In this document: positions 23,282 to 30,582 of the stretch, in pieces
How positions within the stretch are numbered: position 1 is the stretch's first letter
How the letters are laid out: every line of letters starts with the position of its first letter
Origin: an uncultured Chloroflexota bacterium
Lineage (GTDB): Bacteria; Chloroflexota; Chloroflexia; Chloroflexales; Roseiflexaceae
NCBI GenBank assembly: GCA_937876225.1
Contig: CALFIC010000139.1
Coordinates: 1 to 30,582, forward strand
Reading direction: 5' to 3'
Length of the DNA stretch: 30,582 nt
The notes under the pieces: model-generated
Database searches by the model: none
What the model saw: the letters and a program-made list of their open reading frames with translations, nothing else
Told to the model about the DNA's origin: nothing
Position numbers and translations under genes: made by a program

Positions 23282-24469
23282 ATGAAAATTACTGACCTCA
23301 AATGTGCCGTCATCGGCGGCTACCCCATCGTCCGCATCACTACCGACGAAGGAATCGATGGCATCGGCCAAGCCGAATCCTACAAACCATTCCTCGTCCC
23401 CCACGTACTTTTTTATCGTGACATGATTCTCGGACTCGACCCCACCAACGTCGAGGCCGTCATGCAACGCATCCGGCGTATGGGTGCCTTTAAACCGTGG
23501 GGCAGCGCCGTCAGTGCCATCGAAGTGGCCTTGTGGGACATCGCCGGCAAAGCGGCAGGGCTGCCCATCTACAAGCTGCTCGGGGGCAAAGTGCGTGACA
23601 AAGTGCGGGTCTACAACGGCGCCGTACGCTTCCCCCTGCGTGACCAATCGCCCCAAGCCTATGCCGAAAACGCCCTCCAAATGGCAGAAGCCAAAGAAGG
23701 CTTTAGTATCGTCAAACAAGGCATTTCGTTCCATAGCAACATGATGTATGACGTGCCTAATTATTTCATCGGTGAAAAACGCACTACCGGTCGCCACCCC
23801 AACCGTGGGCTGATGACCGAGCAAGGGATGAAGCATACCATCGCCTGCATCCAAGCCATGAAGGACGCCCTCGGCGACAAAGTGGGCCTAGCACTCGACT
23901 GTGGCCCAGGACTCGTACCCCAAGACGCCGTACGCCTCGCCAAGGCCGTCGAAGGGATGAACATCATGTGGCTCGAAGACATGCTTACCGGCGACTACGT
24001 CCCCTACGTCTCGGCCGCCCAATACCGCGACGTCAAAAGCAAAACCAGCACCCCCATTCATACCGGCGAACAGATTTACTTGCGCCAAAACTTCATGGAA
24101 TTGATCGAAACCCACGCCGTCGACATCATCGGCCCCGACCCACTCGACGTCGGTGGCATCGCCGAACTCAAGTGGATTAGCGAATACGCCGACCTGCACG
24201 GCATCATGATGGCGCCTCACGGCACCGGCGATGGCATTTTCGGGTTGGCCGCGCTGGTCCAAGTCAGTGCCACCTTGCCCGACAACTACATTGCCTTCGA
24301 ATACCCCGTGGCCCGCCCCGAATGGTGGTACGACATCGTCGATGGACTGCCTGACCAAATCGTCAAAGAAAGCTTCATCGAGGTCTGGGATGCACCCGGA
24401 CTCGGTATCACCTTCAACGCCAACGCCAAAAAATATCTGGCCGCTGGCGATGAACGCTTCTTTGATTAA
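23282..24469 (+). CDS. Enolase-superfamily (mandelate racemase/muconate lactonizing-like) enzyme, copy 1
   Basis: This is a 395-residue TIM-barrel enzyme expected to abstract a proton alpha to a carboxylate, as in sugar-acid dehydratases. The N-terminal capping domain (about 1-110) includes IGQAESYKPF and AVSAIEVALWDIAGKAAGLP. Probable Mg2+ ligands are D206 (LALDCGPG), E232 (WLEDML) and E263 (HTGEQIY). H313 (MAPHGTGDG) and K145 (VKQG) are candidate acid/base residues. The GDYVPY and IGPDPLDVGGIAELKW segments fit the galactonate/mannonate dehydratase side of the superfamily. GGAG is seven bases before the ATG. It is followed 50 bases later by a close paralogue. No sugar transporter, kinase or aldolase is adjacent, so the substrate cannot be inferred from context. 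Confidence 0.9.
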   Translation: MKITDLKCAVIGGYPIVRITTDEGIDGIGQAESYKPFLVPHVLFYRDMILGLDPTNVEAVMQRIRRMGAFKPWGSAVSAIEVALWDIAGKAAGLPIYKLLGGKVRDKVRVYNGAVRFPLRDQSPQAYAENALQMAEAKEGFSIVKQGISFHSNMMYDVPNYFIGEKRTTGRHPNRGLMTEQGMKHTIACIQAMKDALGDKVGLALDCGPGLVPQDAVRLAKAVEGMNIMWLEDMLTGDYVPYVSAAQYRDVKSKTSTPIHTGEQIYLRQNFMELIETHAVDIIGPDPLDVGGIAELKWISEYADLHGIMMAPHGTGDGIFGLAALVQVSATLPDNYIAFEYPVARPEWWYDIVDGLPDQIVKESFIEVWDAPGLGITFNANAKKYLAAGDERFFD

Positions 24470-24519
24470 GTCGCTGACTGTCGGATTATTTTAACGATGT
24501 CATTCAGAGGAGCATTACG

Positions 24520-25710
24520 ATGAAAATTACCGATCTGAAATGTGCCATCATGGGTGGCGCACCCATCATCCGCATCACCACCGATGCCGGCATCGACGGC
24601 TACGGCCAAGCCGAATTTTATAAATCTTACCTCAAGCCCCACGTGCTCTTTTATCGTGACATGATTATCGGGCTCGACCCCACCAACGTCGAAGCGGTGA
24701 TGCAACGCATCCGCCGCATGGGTGCATTCAAGCCGTGGGGCGCCGCCGTGAGTGCCATCGAAGTGGCATTGTGGGACATTGCCGGCAAGGCGGCTGGGCT
24801 GCCCATCTACAAACTGTTGGGGGGCAAAGTACGTGACAAAGTACGCACGTACATCACCACGAACCGCTACCCCATGCCCACCCAAACCCCCGCCGAATAT
24901 GTCGAAAACGTGCTCAAGATTCGCGAATGGCCCGAACAATTCACGATTTTCAAGCAGCCTATTTCGTTCCATAGCCCTATGGCCATCACCACCCCCAACT
25001 ATAGCTACGGCGAGCGGCGAACCTGGGGCGTGCATTCCAACCGAGGCGTCATGACTCCTCAAGGCCTGGCCCACACGGTGGCCTGCGTGGCCGCCATGAA
25101 GGACGCCTTGGGAGATTCGATTGGCTTAGCCCTCGACTGTGGTCCCGGCTTTATGCCCCAAGACGCAGTGCGCTTTGCCCAAGCCTGTGAACCGCACAAC
25201 CTGCTCTGGCTGGAAGACATGCTGTCGGGTGACTACGCCCCCTTTGTAACCGCCGACCAATACCGCGATGTCAAAAACAAAACCAGTACGCCGTTGCATA
25301 CCGGTGAGCAGATGTACCTACGCCAAAACTTCATGGAGCTGATTGAAAAACGGGCCGTCGACGTGATTGGGCCTGACCCACTCGACGTTGGTGGCATCGC
25401 CGAACTCAAATGGATCTGCGAATACGCCGACATCCACGGCATCATGATGGCGCCCCACGGCACCGGCAATGGGCTGATTGGCCTGGCCGCCTTGGTGCAG
25501 GTTTGTGCCACCTTGCCCGACAACTTTATCGCCTTTGAATACCCCAAAGCCAATCACCCGTGGTGGTACGAGATTATCGACGGACTCCCCGACCAAATCG
25601 TCAAAGAGAGCTTCGTCGATGTCTGGGATAAACCGGGGTTGGGGATTAGCTTCCGCGTCAATGCCGCCAAAAAATATCTCGAGGCCGGTGATGAACAGTT
25701 TTTTGATTAA
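24520..25710 (+). CDS. Enolase-superfamily (mandelate racemase-like) enzyme, copy 2
   Basis: This is a 396-residue tandem paralogue of the preceding gene, in the same frame and strand, with AGAGGAG before its ATG. The first 110 residues and the segment from about 195 onward are nearly the same as copy 1, including LALDCGPG, WLEDMLSGDY, HTGEQMYLRQNFMELI and MAPHGTGNG, so the metal and probable acid/base residues are retained. The segment of about residues 111-190 differs much more (TYITTNRYPMPTQTP against VYNGAVRFPLRDQSP; FKQPISFHSPMAITTP against VKQGISFHSNMMYDVP). In this superfamily that region lies at barrel strands next to the active site. The two may therefore act on different substrates or form a mixed oligomer. 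One extra residue occurs near the C-terminus (VNAAKKYL). Confidence 0.9.
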   Translation: MKITDLKCAIMGGAPIIRITTDAGIDGYGQAEFYKSYLKPHVLFYRDMIIGLDPTNVEAVMQRIRRMGAFKPWGAAVSAIEVALWDIAGKAAGLPIYKLLGGKVRDKVRTYITTNRYPMPTQTPAEYVENVLKIREWPEQFTIFKQPISFHSPMAITTPNYSYGERRTWGVHSNRGVMTPQGLAHTVACVAAMKDALGDSIGLALDCGPGFMPQDAVRFAQACEPHNLLWLEDMLSGDYAPFVTADQYRDVKNKTSTPLHTGEQMYLRQNFMELIEKRAVDVIGPDPLDVGGIAELKWICEYADIHGIMMAPHGTGNGLIGLAALVQVCATLPDNFIAFEYPKANHPWWYEIIDGLPDQIVKESFVDVWDKPGLGISFRVNAAKKYLEAGDEQFFD

Positions 25711-25731
25711 TCAATACCACACCCCACCGTC

Positions 25732-25765
25732 ATTCCATGGCAGTTGCATCCAACTGCCGTGGAAT
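25732..25765 (+). terminator. Long hairpin after the enolase pair
   Basis: A 15-bp stem with one G-U pair (25732-25746 with 25751-25765) and a 4-base loop lies 21 bases after the stop. It is not followed by T residues. Two further inverted repeats overlap its 3' side (see 25763-25844). Confidence 0.55.
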
Positions 25766-25844
25766 CTCCGCGACATGCCAGCGCATCATCAACGTATATA
25801 CCCCGCCCTCGGAGATTGCACGGCCGCTCCCGCGCCCATGCAAT
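25763..25844 (+). other. Chain of overlapping inverted repeats, possible structured RNA
   Basis: AATCTCCG (25763-25770) pairs with CGGAGATT (25810-25817), and ATTGCA (25815-25820) pairs with TGCAAT (25839-25844). These share bases with each other and with the upstream hairpin, so alternative folds are possible. No protein frame is evident. It may be 3' untranslated structure, a small RNA or a leader of the following gene. Confidence 0.3.
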
Positions 25845-25954
25845 GACGCAAGTGGTACCATTCCGTAACAGACAATACCCTTACCCATACTGCACGTTTT
25901 TCGATTACAATTTTTGCAATCACGAGTAAATTACATCAAGAAAGGACCGCTATC

Positions 25955-26209
25955 GTGAATGCCGAAATCGAAATCACCCAACTCCGCAGTCGAGTAGCCC
26001 AACTCGAAGCCCAATTGACGTTCTTGTATAGTCATCTTGGCGTAACCTATGTGCCGGACCCCGATATCATCAATCAACCGGTCATCGCCCTCCTCAAGTC
26101 GGGCAACTACATGGATGCCATCAAAGCCTACATGGACATCCACAAGGCGTCGCTCAGCAACGCCAAAACTGCCGTCGATACGCTCAATAGCAAATACGGT
26201 CACCCATAA
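25955..26209 (+). CDS. Small coiled-coil protein with ribosomal L7/L12 C-terminal-like domain
   Basis: An 84-residue cytoplasmic protein. Residues 1-28 form a short heptad-like coil (IEITQLRSRVAQLEAQLTFL), and the second half resembles the L7/L12 C-terminal domain: VIALLKSGNYMDAIKAYMDI then SLSNAKTAVDTLN, matching the family pattern of helix, AIK-x-Y/V-R, then L-x-x-A-K-x-x-V. In true L7/L12 this domain recruits translation GTPases; here the N-terminal dimer domain is replaced by a coil. GTG start at 25955 with AAAGGA eight bases upstream. It is a single-gene transcript, since a strong intrinsic terminator follows immediately. It is probably not the ribosomal stalk protein itself, because the typical Ala-rich hinge is absent. 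Family similarity is fairly convincing; role unknown. Confidence 0.75.
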   Translation: MNAEIEITQLRSRVAQLEAQLTFLYSHLGVTYVPDPDIINQPVIALLKSGNYMDAIKAYMDIHKASLSNAKTAVDTLNSKYGHP

Positions 26210-26224
26210 CCCACACTCATACCA

Positions 26225-26266
26225 AGCCCCCTGATTTGTTGAGCAAATCAGGGGGCTCTGTTTTTT
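26225..26266 (+). terminator. Intrinsic terminator
   Basis: A perfect 13-bp stem (26225-26237 with 26245-26257), a 7-base loop, then CTG and six T residues, 15 bases after the L7/L12-like gene stop. It is a textbook rho-independent terminator. Confidence 0.93.
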
Positions 26267-26304
26267 CAAATATTACGAAATATCTCAACGGAGTCGAAAC
26301 GAAC

Positions 26305-27795
26305 TTACTTCCCTACTTTAATCGTGGCCGTCATATTCCAGCGCAATTGCGGGTCACTTTTGGCGAGGTCAATCGCCACCGTATAGACGATATCACCTTG
26401 GCGGTTCCGCCCAAACTGATTGATGCTCCGCACCGTACCAGGGAGCACCAGATCGGGGATGGCATCAAAACTGACTGATACCGCATCACCCACGTGTACA
26501 TTGACCACTTGGAGTTCGGTCAGGTCTTCGGTTTCGACATGCCATACCTGCATGTCGGCAATCACCACCGCCGGCAAGGCGGGGGTCATCAATTGGCCCA
26601 CCGTGAGGTCCATGGTCGCCACCACCCCCGCAAACGGGGCGGTGAGAGTGGCTTGATCGAGGTCGTACTGGGCTTGCGCCACGGCAATCGTGGCCGCGTC
26701 GATTTCGACTTTGGCTGCCGCTAAATCCACGTCCCGAGCAGGGGCCGCAATTTGGGCATATTGGGCTTCGGCTTGGGCCACATCGGCGGCCGCCGTATCG
26801 AGTTGAGCCGTACGGGCGCCTCCTTGGAGGCGTGCCAAATTCGATTCGGCCAACGATACTTTGGCTTGAGCGGCAGCCAATCGGCTTTCGTCGGGGTACT
26901 GGAGCTGGTCGAGACGAGCTTGGGCATCACTTACCCGCGCTTCGGCAATCGCCACCCCACTTGACTCGGCTTGTTGGGCGTTATCATAGGCTACTTGCGT
27001 AGTTTGTAGCTGCAATTCGGCCGAGTGCATGGCAGATTCTGCTTTGATCATTGCATCATAATATTGTTGTTGTTGGGCATCATTGAGGCGCGCATGCGAA
27101 AACGGGTCACGCTGATTATCTGTAACATATTGCCAATTTTCTTTGGTCGATGCATAGGTAATCTGTGTCTGCGTCAATGCCTGTACTGCTTGGTCCATCA
27201 CCAATTTCGCAGCCGTTTTGGCAGCCGACAAGGCGGCATGTTGTTGCTTCAACGACGCTGTCGCTTGATTCAGTGCCGCATCGGCCATATCGCGGTCGGT
27301 GGCTTTGGGGTTACGCACCGCCGCTAATGCAGCTTTGGCATCAGCAAGCTGCGCTTTGGCGGCTTCGATATCCGATTTCAACACACCGGTCTGTACCAGC
27401 GCCGAGGCGGCTTTAGCTTTGCTCAGCCCCGCTTTGGCCACCGCGATCGATTCGGGTGGGGCACCGGCGGCGATTTGGTCGTATTTGGCGTTGGCGCGTG
27501 CCAAGCCGACCTTGGCTTGAGCGAGGCGCAACGCCAAGGCGCGGGTATCGAGCCGCACCAACGGTTGCCCAGCAGTCACATGGTCACCTTCGGCTACCAA
27601 AATTTCGGCTAGTGTGCCAGATTGGGTAAAGCTCAACGTGACATCACGTACCGGCAATACTTTGCCATCGGCGATGACACCCGATACCCGTGCCGGAGTC
27701 ACCACCGCCACTGTAGTGGGTGCCTGCGTCGTAGCACTACTACTACACCCCACCAACAACGCTCCCGCCAGCACAACGACCATGCGCTTATTCAT
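26305..27795 (-). CDS. Lipoprotein membrane-fusion adaptor of a MacAB-like efflux system
   Basis: This is the periplasmic/extracytoplasmic adaptor (HlyD/MacA family) linking an ABC permease to the outside. The 496-residue protein starts with a lipoprotein signal ending LLVGC, with C17 to be lipidated. The first lipoyl half is VTLSFTQSGTLAEILVAEGDHVTAGQPLVRLD, here split by a very long Ala/Gln-rich coiled-coil hairpin (about residues 85-370). The second lipoyl half is ATLTAPFAGVVATMDLTVGQ, with a beta-barrel domain after it. The hairpin is longer than in typical MacA. The ATG overlaps the ATPase stop by four bases (ATGA), giving coupled translation. Gene order permease, ATPase, adaptor is consistent. 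The cargo is unknown. In organisms without a classical outer membrane such adaptors may work without TolC. Confidence 0.92.
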   Translation of the reverse strand: MNKRMVVVLAGALLVGCSSSATTQAPTTVAVVTPARVSGVIADGKVLPVRDVTLSFTQSGTLAEILVAEGDHVTAGQPLVRLDTRALALRLAQAKVGLARANAKYDQIAAGAPPESIAVAKAGLSKAKAASALVQTGVLKSDIEAAKAQLADAKAALAAVRNPKATDRDMADAALNQATASLKQQHAALSAAKTAAKLVMDQAVQALTQTQITYASTKENWQYVTDNQRDPFSHARLNDAQQQQYYDAMIKAESAMHSAELQLQTTQVAYDNAQQAESSGVAIAEARVSDAQARLDQLQYPDESRLAAAQAKVSLAESNLARLQGGARTAQLDTAAADVAQAEAQYAQIAAPARDVDLAAAKVEIDAATIAVAQAQYDLDQATLTAPFAGVVATMDLTVGQLMTPALPAVVIADMQVWHVETEDLTELQVVNVHVGDAVSVSFDAIPDLVLPGTVRSINQFGRNRQGDIVYTVAIDLAKSDPQLRWNMTATIKVGK

Positions 27796-28553
27796 GAGAT
27801 ATTCCTTTCTGTGTTGACAATTTGACCATCCGTCACGGTGACTGATCGCCCTGCCCGGCGTGCCAAATCGGCATCATGCGTCACCATTACCACCGTTTTG
27901 CCTTGACTCGCCAAATCTTGAAACAAACGAAAAATCGCATCGGCCGTGCGACTGTCGAGATTCCCCGTCGGCTCATCGGCCATGAGCAAGGGTGGATCAT
28001 TGGCCAATGCCCGGGCAATCGCCACCCGTTGCTGTTGCCCGCCCGACAAGGCTGCTGGTAATTTGTCGGCATGCTCGCTCATCTCCATGCGCGCCAACAA
28101 CGCTACCGCCCGTTCACGCCGCTCCGATTCACTGCCAAAATCACAAAAATCCATCGGCAACATGATGTTTTCGGCGACCGTCAAGGTCGGTAACAATTGA
28201 AAGAATTGGAAAATAATCCCGATACTGCGCCCCCGCCATTCTGCCAAGGCGTTTTCGTCGAGGTGGGTAATGGTCGTCCCTGCCACGCGCACCTCGCCTT
28301 GGGTGGGGCGGTCAATACCGGTAATCATGTTCATCAGGGTCGATTTGCCGCTCCCCGACTTGCCCACAATCGCTACAAATTCGCCCCGGTTAATCACCAA
28401 ATCAATCCCTTTGAGCGCCACGTATGGACCAGCAGCCGTTTCGTATTCTTTAACCACTGCGTCAAGTTCGATAATCGGCGCATGCAAATCAATGGGCACA
28501 TTGGCCACTGGCGTTGGCACCGATTTGGGGCGTTTTAACCAATCAAAAACCAT
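27792..28553 (-). CDS. ABC transporter ATPase, MacB/LolD-type
   Basis: This is the cytoplasmic ATPase of the adjacent FtsX-type permease, 253 residues. Motifs: Walker A GKSGSGKST, Q-loop GIIFQFFQLLPTLTVAENI, signature LSGGQQQRVAIARAL, Walker B LLMADEPTGNLDSRT and switch MVTHDADLA. These are the MacB/LolD/FtsE hallmarks (Q-F-F-x-L-L-P-T-L-T and GNLDS). An N-terminal extension of about 30 residues (MVFDWLKRPKSVPTPV...) precedes the usual start. GAGGTG lies close before the ATG. It is 14 bases downstream of the permease stop and overlaps the adaptor gene by 4. Very secure family call. Such mechanotransmission ABC systems export peptides, lipoproteins or antibiotics, and the substrate is unknown here. 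Confidence 0.95.
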   Translation of the reverse strand: MVFDWLKRPKSVPTPVANVPIDLHAPIIELDAVVKEYETAAGPYVALKGIDLVINRGEFVAIVGKSGSGKSTLMNMITGIDRPTQGEVRVAGTTITHLDENALAEWRGRSIGIIFQFFQLLPTLTVAENIMLPMDFCDFGSESERRERAVALLARMEMSEHADKLPAALSGGQQQRVAIARALANDPPLLMADEPTGNLDSRTADAIFRLFQDLASQGKTVVMVTHDADLARRAGRSVTVTDGQIVNTERNIS

Positions 28554-28567
28554 ACATCACCTCAAGA

Positions 28568-30582
28568 TTATTCATACGCCAATACTTCACGCACCGTCAG
28601 TTTGATGGCAGCCCGGGCAGGTAAACGACTCGCAATCACCGACAAGAACAACACGACCACAAACCAGATACCCACGGCGTACAACGCATAGGTCCAAATT
28701 AAACTCGTCCCCAATAGATTGAGACCGATGCCATAACACATCACGGCACTCATCGGCAACGAAATCAGCACTCCCATCACCCACGCCAGCATGCCAATCA
28801 CCACCCCTTCGCTGACGATGACCTGGCGAACCGCCTGGTCTGATGCGCCAACGGCCCGCATCACACCGATTTCGCGGGTGCGCTCGAGCACATTCATGCT
28901 CATCGTGCCAGTAAGCCCCAACGCCCCCACCACGGCAATCAAGGTCGACAAAATCGACAGCACCACGCTAATCAGATTGAAGCGATCAGCGAGGATGGTG
29001 CGGTCTTCGGTACGACTATGAATCAAGCGCACGTCATAGCCGGCCTGCGTCAGCTGACGTTCGAGGGCAGCACTGGTCGTTTTGTGGGTGAGGGCATCGT
29101 GAGCCTGTGTACTAACCCGAATGGTGTCGGTGCGCCCCACATTCCCCGCCACCGCGTTGTAGCCGTCAATGGTCATATAGGCCAAGGCCGGATTAACCGG
29201 CGGCTGGAGTTCTTCGATATAGCCCACAATCGTAAACGGATAATCTTGATCGGCAATCCGGATGATCACCACCTGACCCACGGTATAACTCGGCTCTTTG
29301 CGGGTAATGTTGGTACTGAGCACAATCCCGTCGCGTTCGCCTGGTTGCAACCAGCGCCCTGCCACCATCCGTGGCGCAAACATGGTGGTTTGGGCAGGCA
29401 TAGCCCGCATGGTAATTTTTTCGCCCGTGGTACCATCGGCATGTACGGGGTAGATGACCGCGCGCAACAAGCTTTCGGCCGTCACCACTCCCGGCACCGC
29501 CATGATGTCAGGGGTAATCCGGCTGGCGCGGTAGAGCCGATTGAACTGCACCTCGACATCGTAGCGTTGCGAAGCAATACTGGCATCGAGGGTTACAAAC
29601 AACGACGCCCGCAACGTCATCGCCGAAATAAAAACTGCCCCTCCTAACGCCAAGGCCGCCAAGGTACGCGCCAACCGACTTTTTTGGCGGAAGGTATTGC
29701 GCAGTGCCAGCCGCGTTGGCCGGCTCATCCCCTTGATTTTGGCAATCAGCATATCAATCCGGCTCGTGCCTACCGGGGCAATCGTATCACCAGCGAGTGA
29801 TTCACGCGCCGGACGATTGATGACCGCCCGGATGGGGATGGTGGCAGCAATCACCGGCACCACCACAGCCGCTATTATTTCGAGAAAAATAACCACTGGC
29901 GGCATAGTGAATTGGCGAATATCGACATTCAATTGACCCGCAATGAATTTTTCGAAGGCATACGACCCTAGCATACTCATCGGAATCGCAAATACTAGCG
30001 CCAATAGCCCAAATGCCACCGCCAGGGCATAATACATGGCACTGATTTGATCAGATCGGGCCCCAATCGCCTTCATGACCCCGATTTGGCGCGTTTGTTG
30101 CGCCAAAATCGCACTAATCGTATTGATAATCAAAAAGGTGCTAATCACCAACACCAACAACCCTAATATCCCCAAAATTGTCATCAGGGTGGGCAAAATC
30201 ACCGCAGCCGGATGTTGTAACGGCGGCGAGGGAATATCCGTATTGATTACATCACGCCCACTGCGTTTGACCAGTTGCTCGACTGTATTCGCCACGGCTC
30301 GAATATTCGCCAAATCATGGCGATCCCCTTGCACCACAAACGCCACTTGGTTGTAGTTGGTTGGTCCACCTAGCCATGCCATCGTATCGGCGTCGACATA
30401 GCCAAATACTTGCCCCGAAATCACTGCCGGTGGCAGGCTCATGTCATAGGCCGTCCCAGCAATACGCACTGATTGGGCCGTATGCCCGGGGATTTCGATG
30501 GTCACCGTATCACCGATATGGGCTCGCGTCTTGCCCAGCGAGGCCCGCTCGATCAGCACCGTATGCCGCGCTGGCGGCCAAG
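28568..30582 (-). CDS. FtsX/MacB-like ABC permease with two FtsX domains (N-terminus beyond right edge)
   Basis: This is the inner-membrane permease of the tripartite system; about 670 C-terminal residues are visible and the frame is open to the edge. The first FtsX domain has three helices around TRQIGVMKAIGARSDQISAM. A further helix (LARTLAALALGGAVFISAM) leads into a second extracytoplasmic domain (about 200 residues). The second FtsX domain has TREIGVMRAVGASDQAVRQV and ends VREVLAYE. The repeated R-x-IGVM-x-A-x-GA loop contacts the ATPase. Two FtsX domains in one chain, instead of one in MacB, mean a single chain likely supplies both halves of the pore, as in YbbP/BceB-like permeases. An internal GTG at 30557-30559 is not a plausible start because coding sequence continues upstream. 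Confidence 0.93.
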   Translation of the reverse strand, partial: WPPARHTVLIERASLGKTRAHIGDTVTIEIPGHTAQSVRIAGTAYDMSLPPAVISGQVFGYVDADTMAWLGGPTNYNQVAFVVQGDRHDLANIRAVANTVEQLVKRSGRDVINTDIPSPPLQHPAAVILPTLMTILGILGLLVLVISTFLIINTISAILAQQTRQIGVMKAIGARSDQISAMYYALAVAFGLLALVFAIPMSMLGSYAFEKFIAGQLNVDIRQFTMPPVVIFLEIIAAVVVPVIAATIPIRAVINRPARESLAGDTIAPVGTSRIDMLIAKIKGMSRPTRLALRNTFRQKSRLARTLAALALGGAVFISAMTLRASLFVTLDASIASQRYDVEVQFNRLYRASRITPDIMAVPGVVTAESLLRAVIYPVHADGTTGEKITMRAMPAQTTMFAPRMVAGRWLQPGERDGIVLSTNITRKEPSYTVGQVVIIRIADQDYPFTIVGYIEELQPPVNPALAYMTIDGYNAVAGNVGRTDTIRVSTQAHDALTHKTTSAALERQLTQAGYDVRLIHSRTEDRTILADRFNLISVVLSILSTLIAVVGALGLTGTMSMNVLERTREIGVMRAVGASDQAVRQVIVSEGVVIGMLAWVMGVLISLPMSAVMCYGIGLNLLGTSLIWTYALYAVGIWFVVVLFLSVIASRLPARAAIKLTVREVLAYE

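Noticed and set aside
30557..30559. GTG as a possible start of the permease
   Set aside because: The reading frame stays open and protein-like to the window edge, and an FtsX-type permease needs an N-terminal helix and more domain upstream.

Overview
The window looks like chromosomal DNA of a Chloroflexota bacterium, probably class Chloroflexia and Herpetosiphon-like. This is inferred from gene content: a ba3-type oxidase with a small subunit IIa, a double-length ThyX-fold protein, zinc-ribbon/FHA and zinc-ribbon/PP2C signalling proteins, and a secreted trypsin with a long Thr/Pro stalk. Base composition is close to balanced. No database search was possible, so the taxonomy is only moderately supported. 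I see no CRISPR array, insertion sequence, prophage or rRNA. One tRNA is present.

Layout. (1) 1-5125, minus strand: a three-gene run of a zinc-ribbon/PP2C phosphatase, a zinc-ribbon/coiled-coil/FHA protein and a UvrD/PcrA helicase that leaves the left edge. (2) 5360-7129: an ABC exporter half-transporter closed by a strong hairpin. (3) 7430-10457: an FG-GAP/UnbV protein followed by a 539-residue tandem ThyX-fold protein, closed by a 17-bp hairpin. (4) 10531-12423, minus strand: a short-chain dehydrogenase, an uncharacterised two-repeat helical protein and a short SSB. (5) 12567-16297: a zinc alcohol dehydrogenase, then a 2Fe-2S subunit and a Tat-exported molybdopterin subunit of an IorAB-like dehydrogenase. 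(6) 16393-16467: tRNA-Lys with a near-consensus promoter. (7) 16814-19467: a ba3-type terminal oxidase operon (IIa, II, I) and a small membrane protein. (8) 19601-21212: a DtxR-family metalloregulator overlapping an APH(6)-like kinase. (9) 21214-23061, minus strand: the secreted trypsin. (10) 23282-25710: two tandem enolase-superfamily enzymes. (11) 25955-26209: a small L7/L12-C-terminal-like protein with a textbook terminator. (12) 26305-30582, minus strand: a MacAB-like tripartite pump (permease, ATPase, lipoprotein adaptor) whose permease leaves the right edge.

How the genes work together. The PP2C and FHA proteins form a plausible phospho-signalling pair, since phosphatase and phosphothreonine reader share a zinc-ribbon design and an operon. 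The alcohol dehydrogenase and the IorAB-like enzyme could carry out successive oxidations, and the oxidase next to them is a possible but unproven electron sink. The strongest unusual signals are three: the tandem ThyX protein, whose two halves have each kept a different half of the ThyX signature; the zinc-ribbon/kinase-like/PP2C fusion; and the enolase pair, which diverges mainly in one active-site-facing segment.
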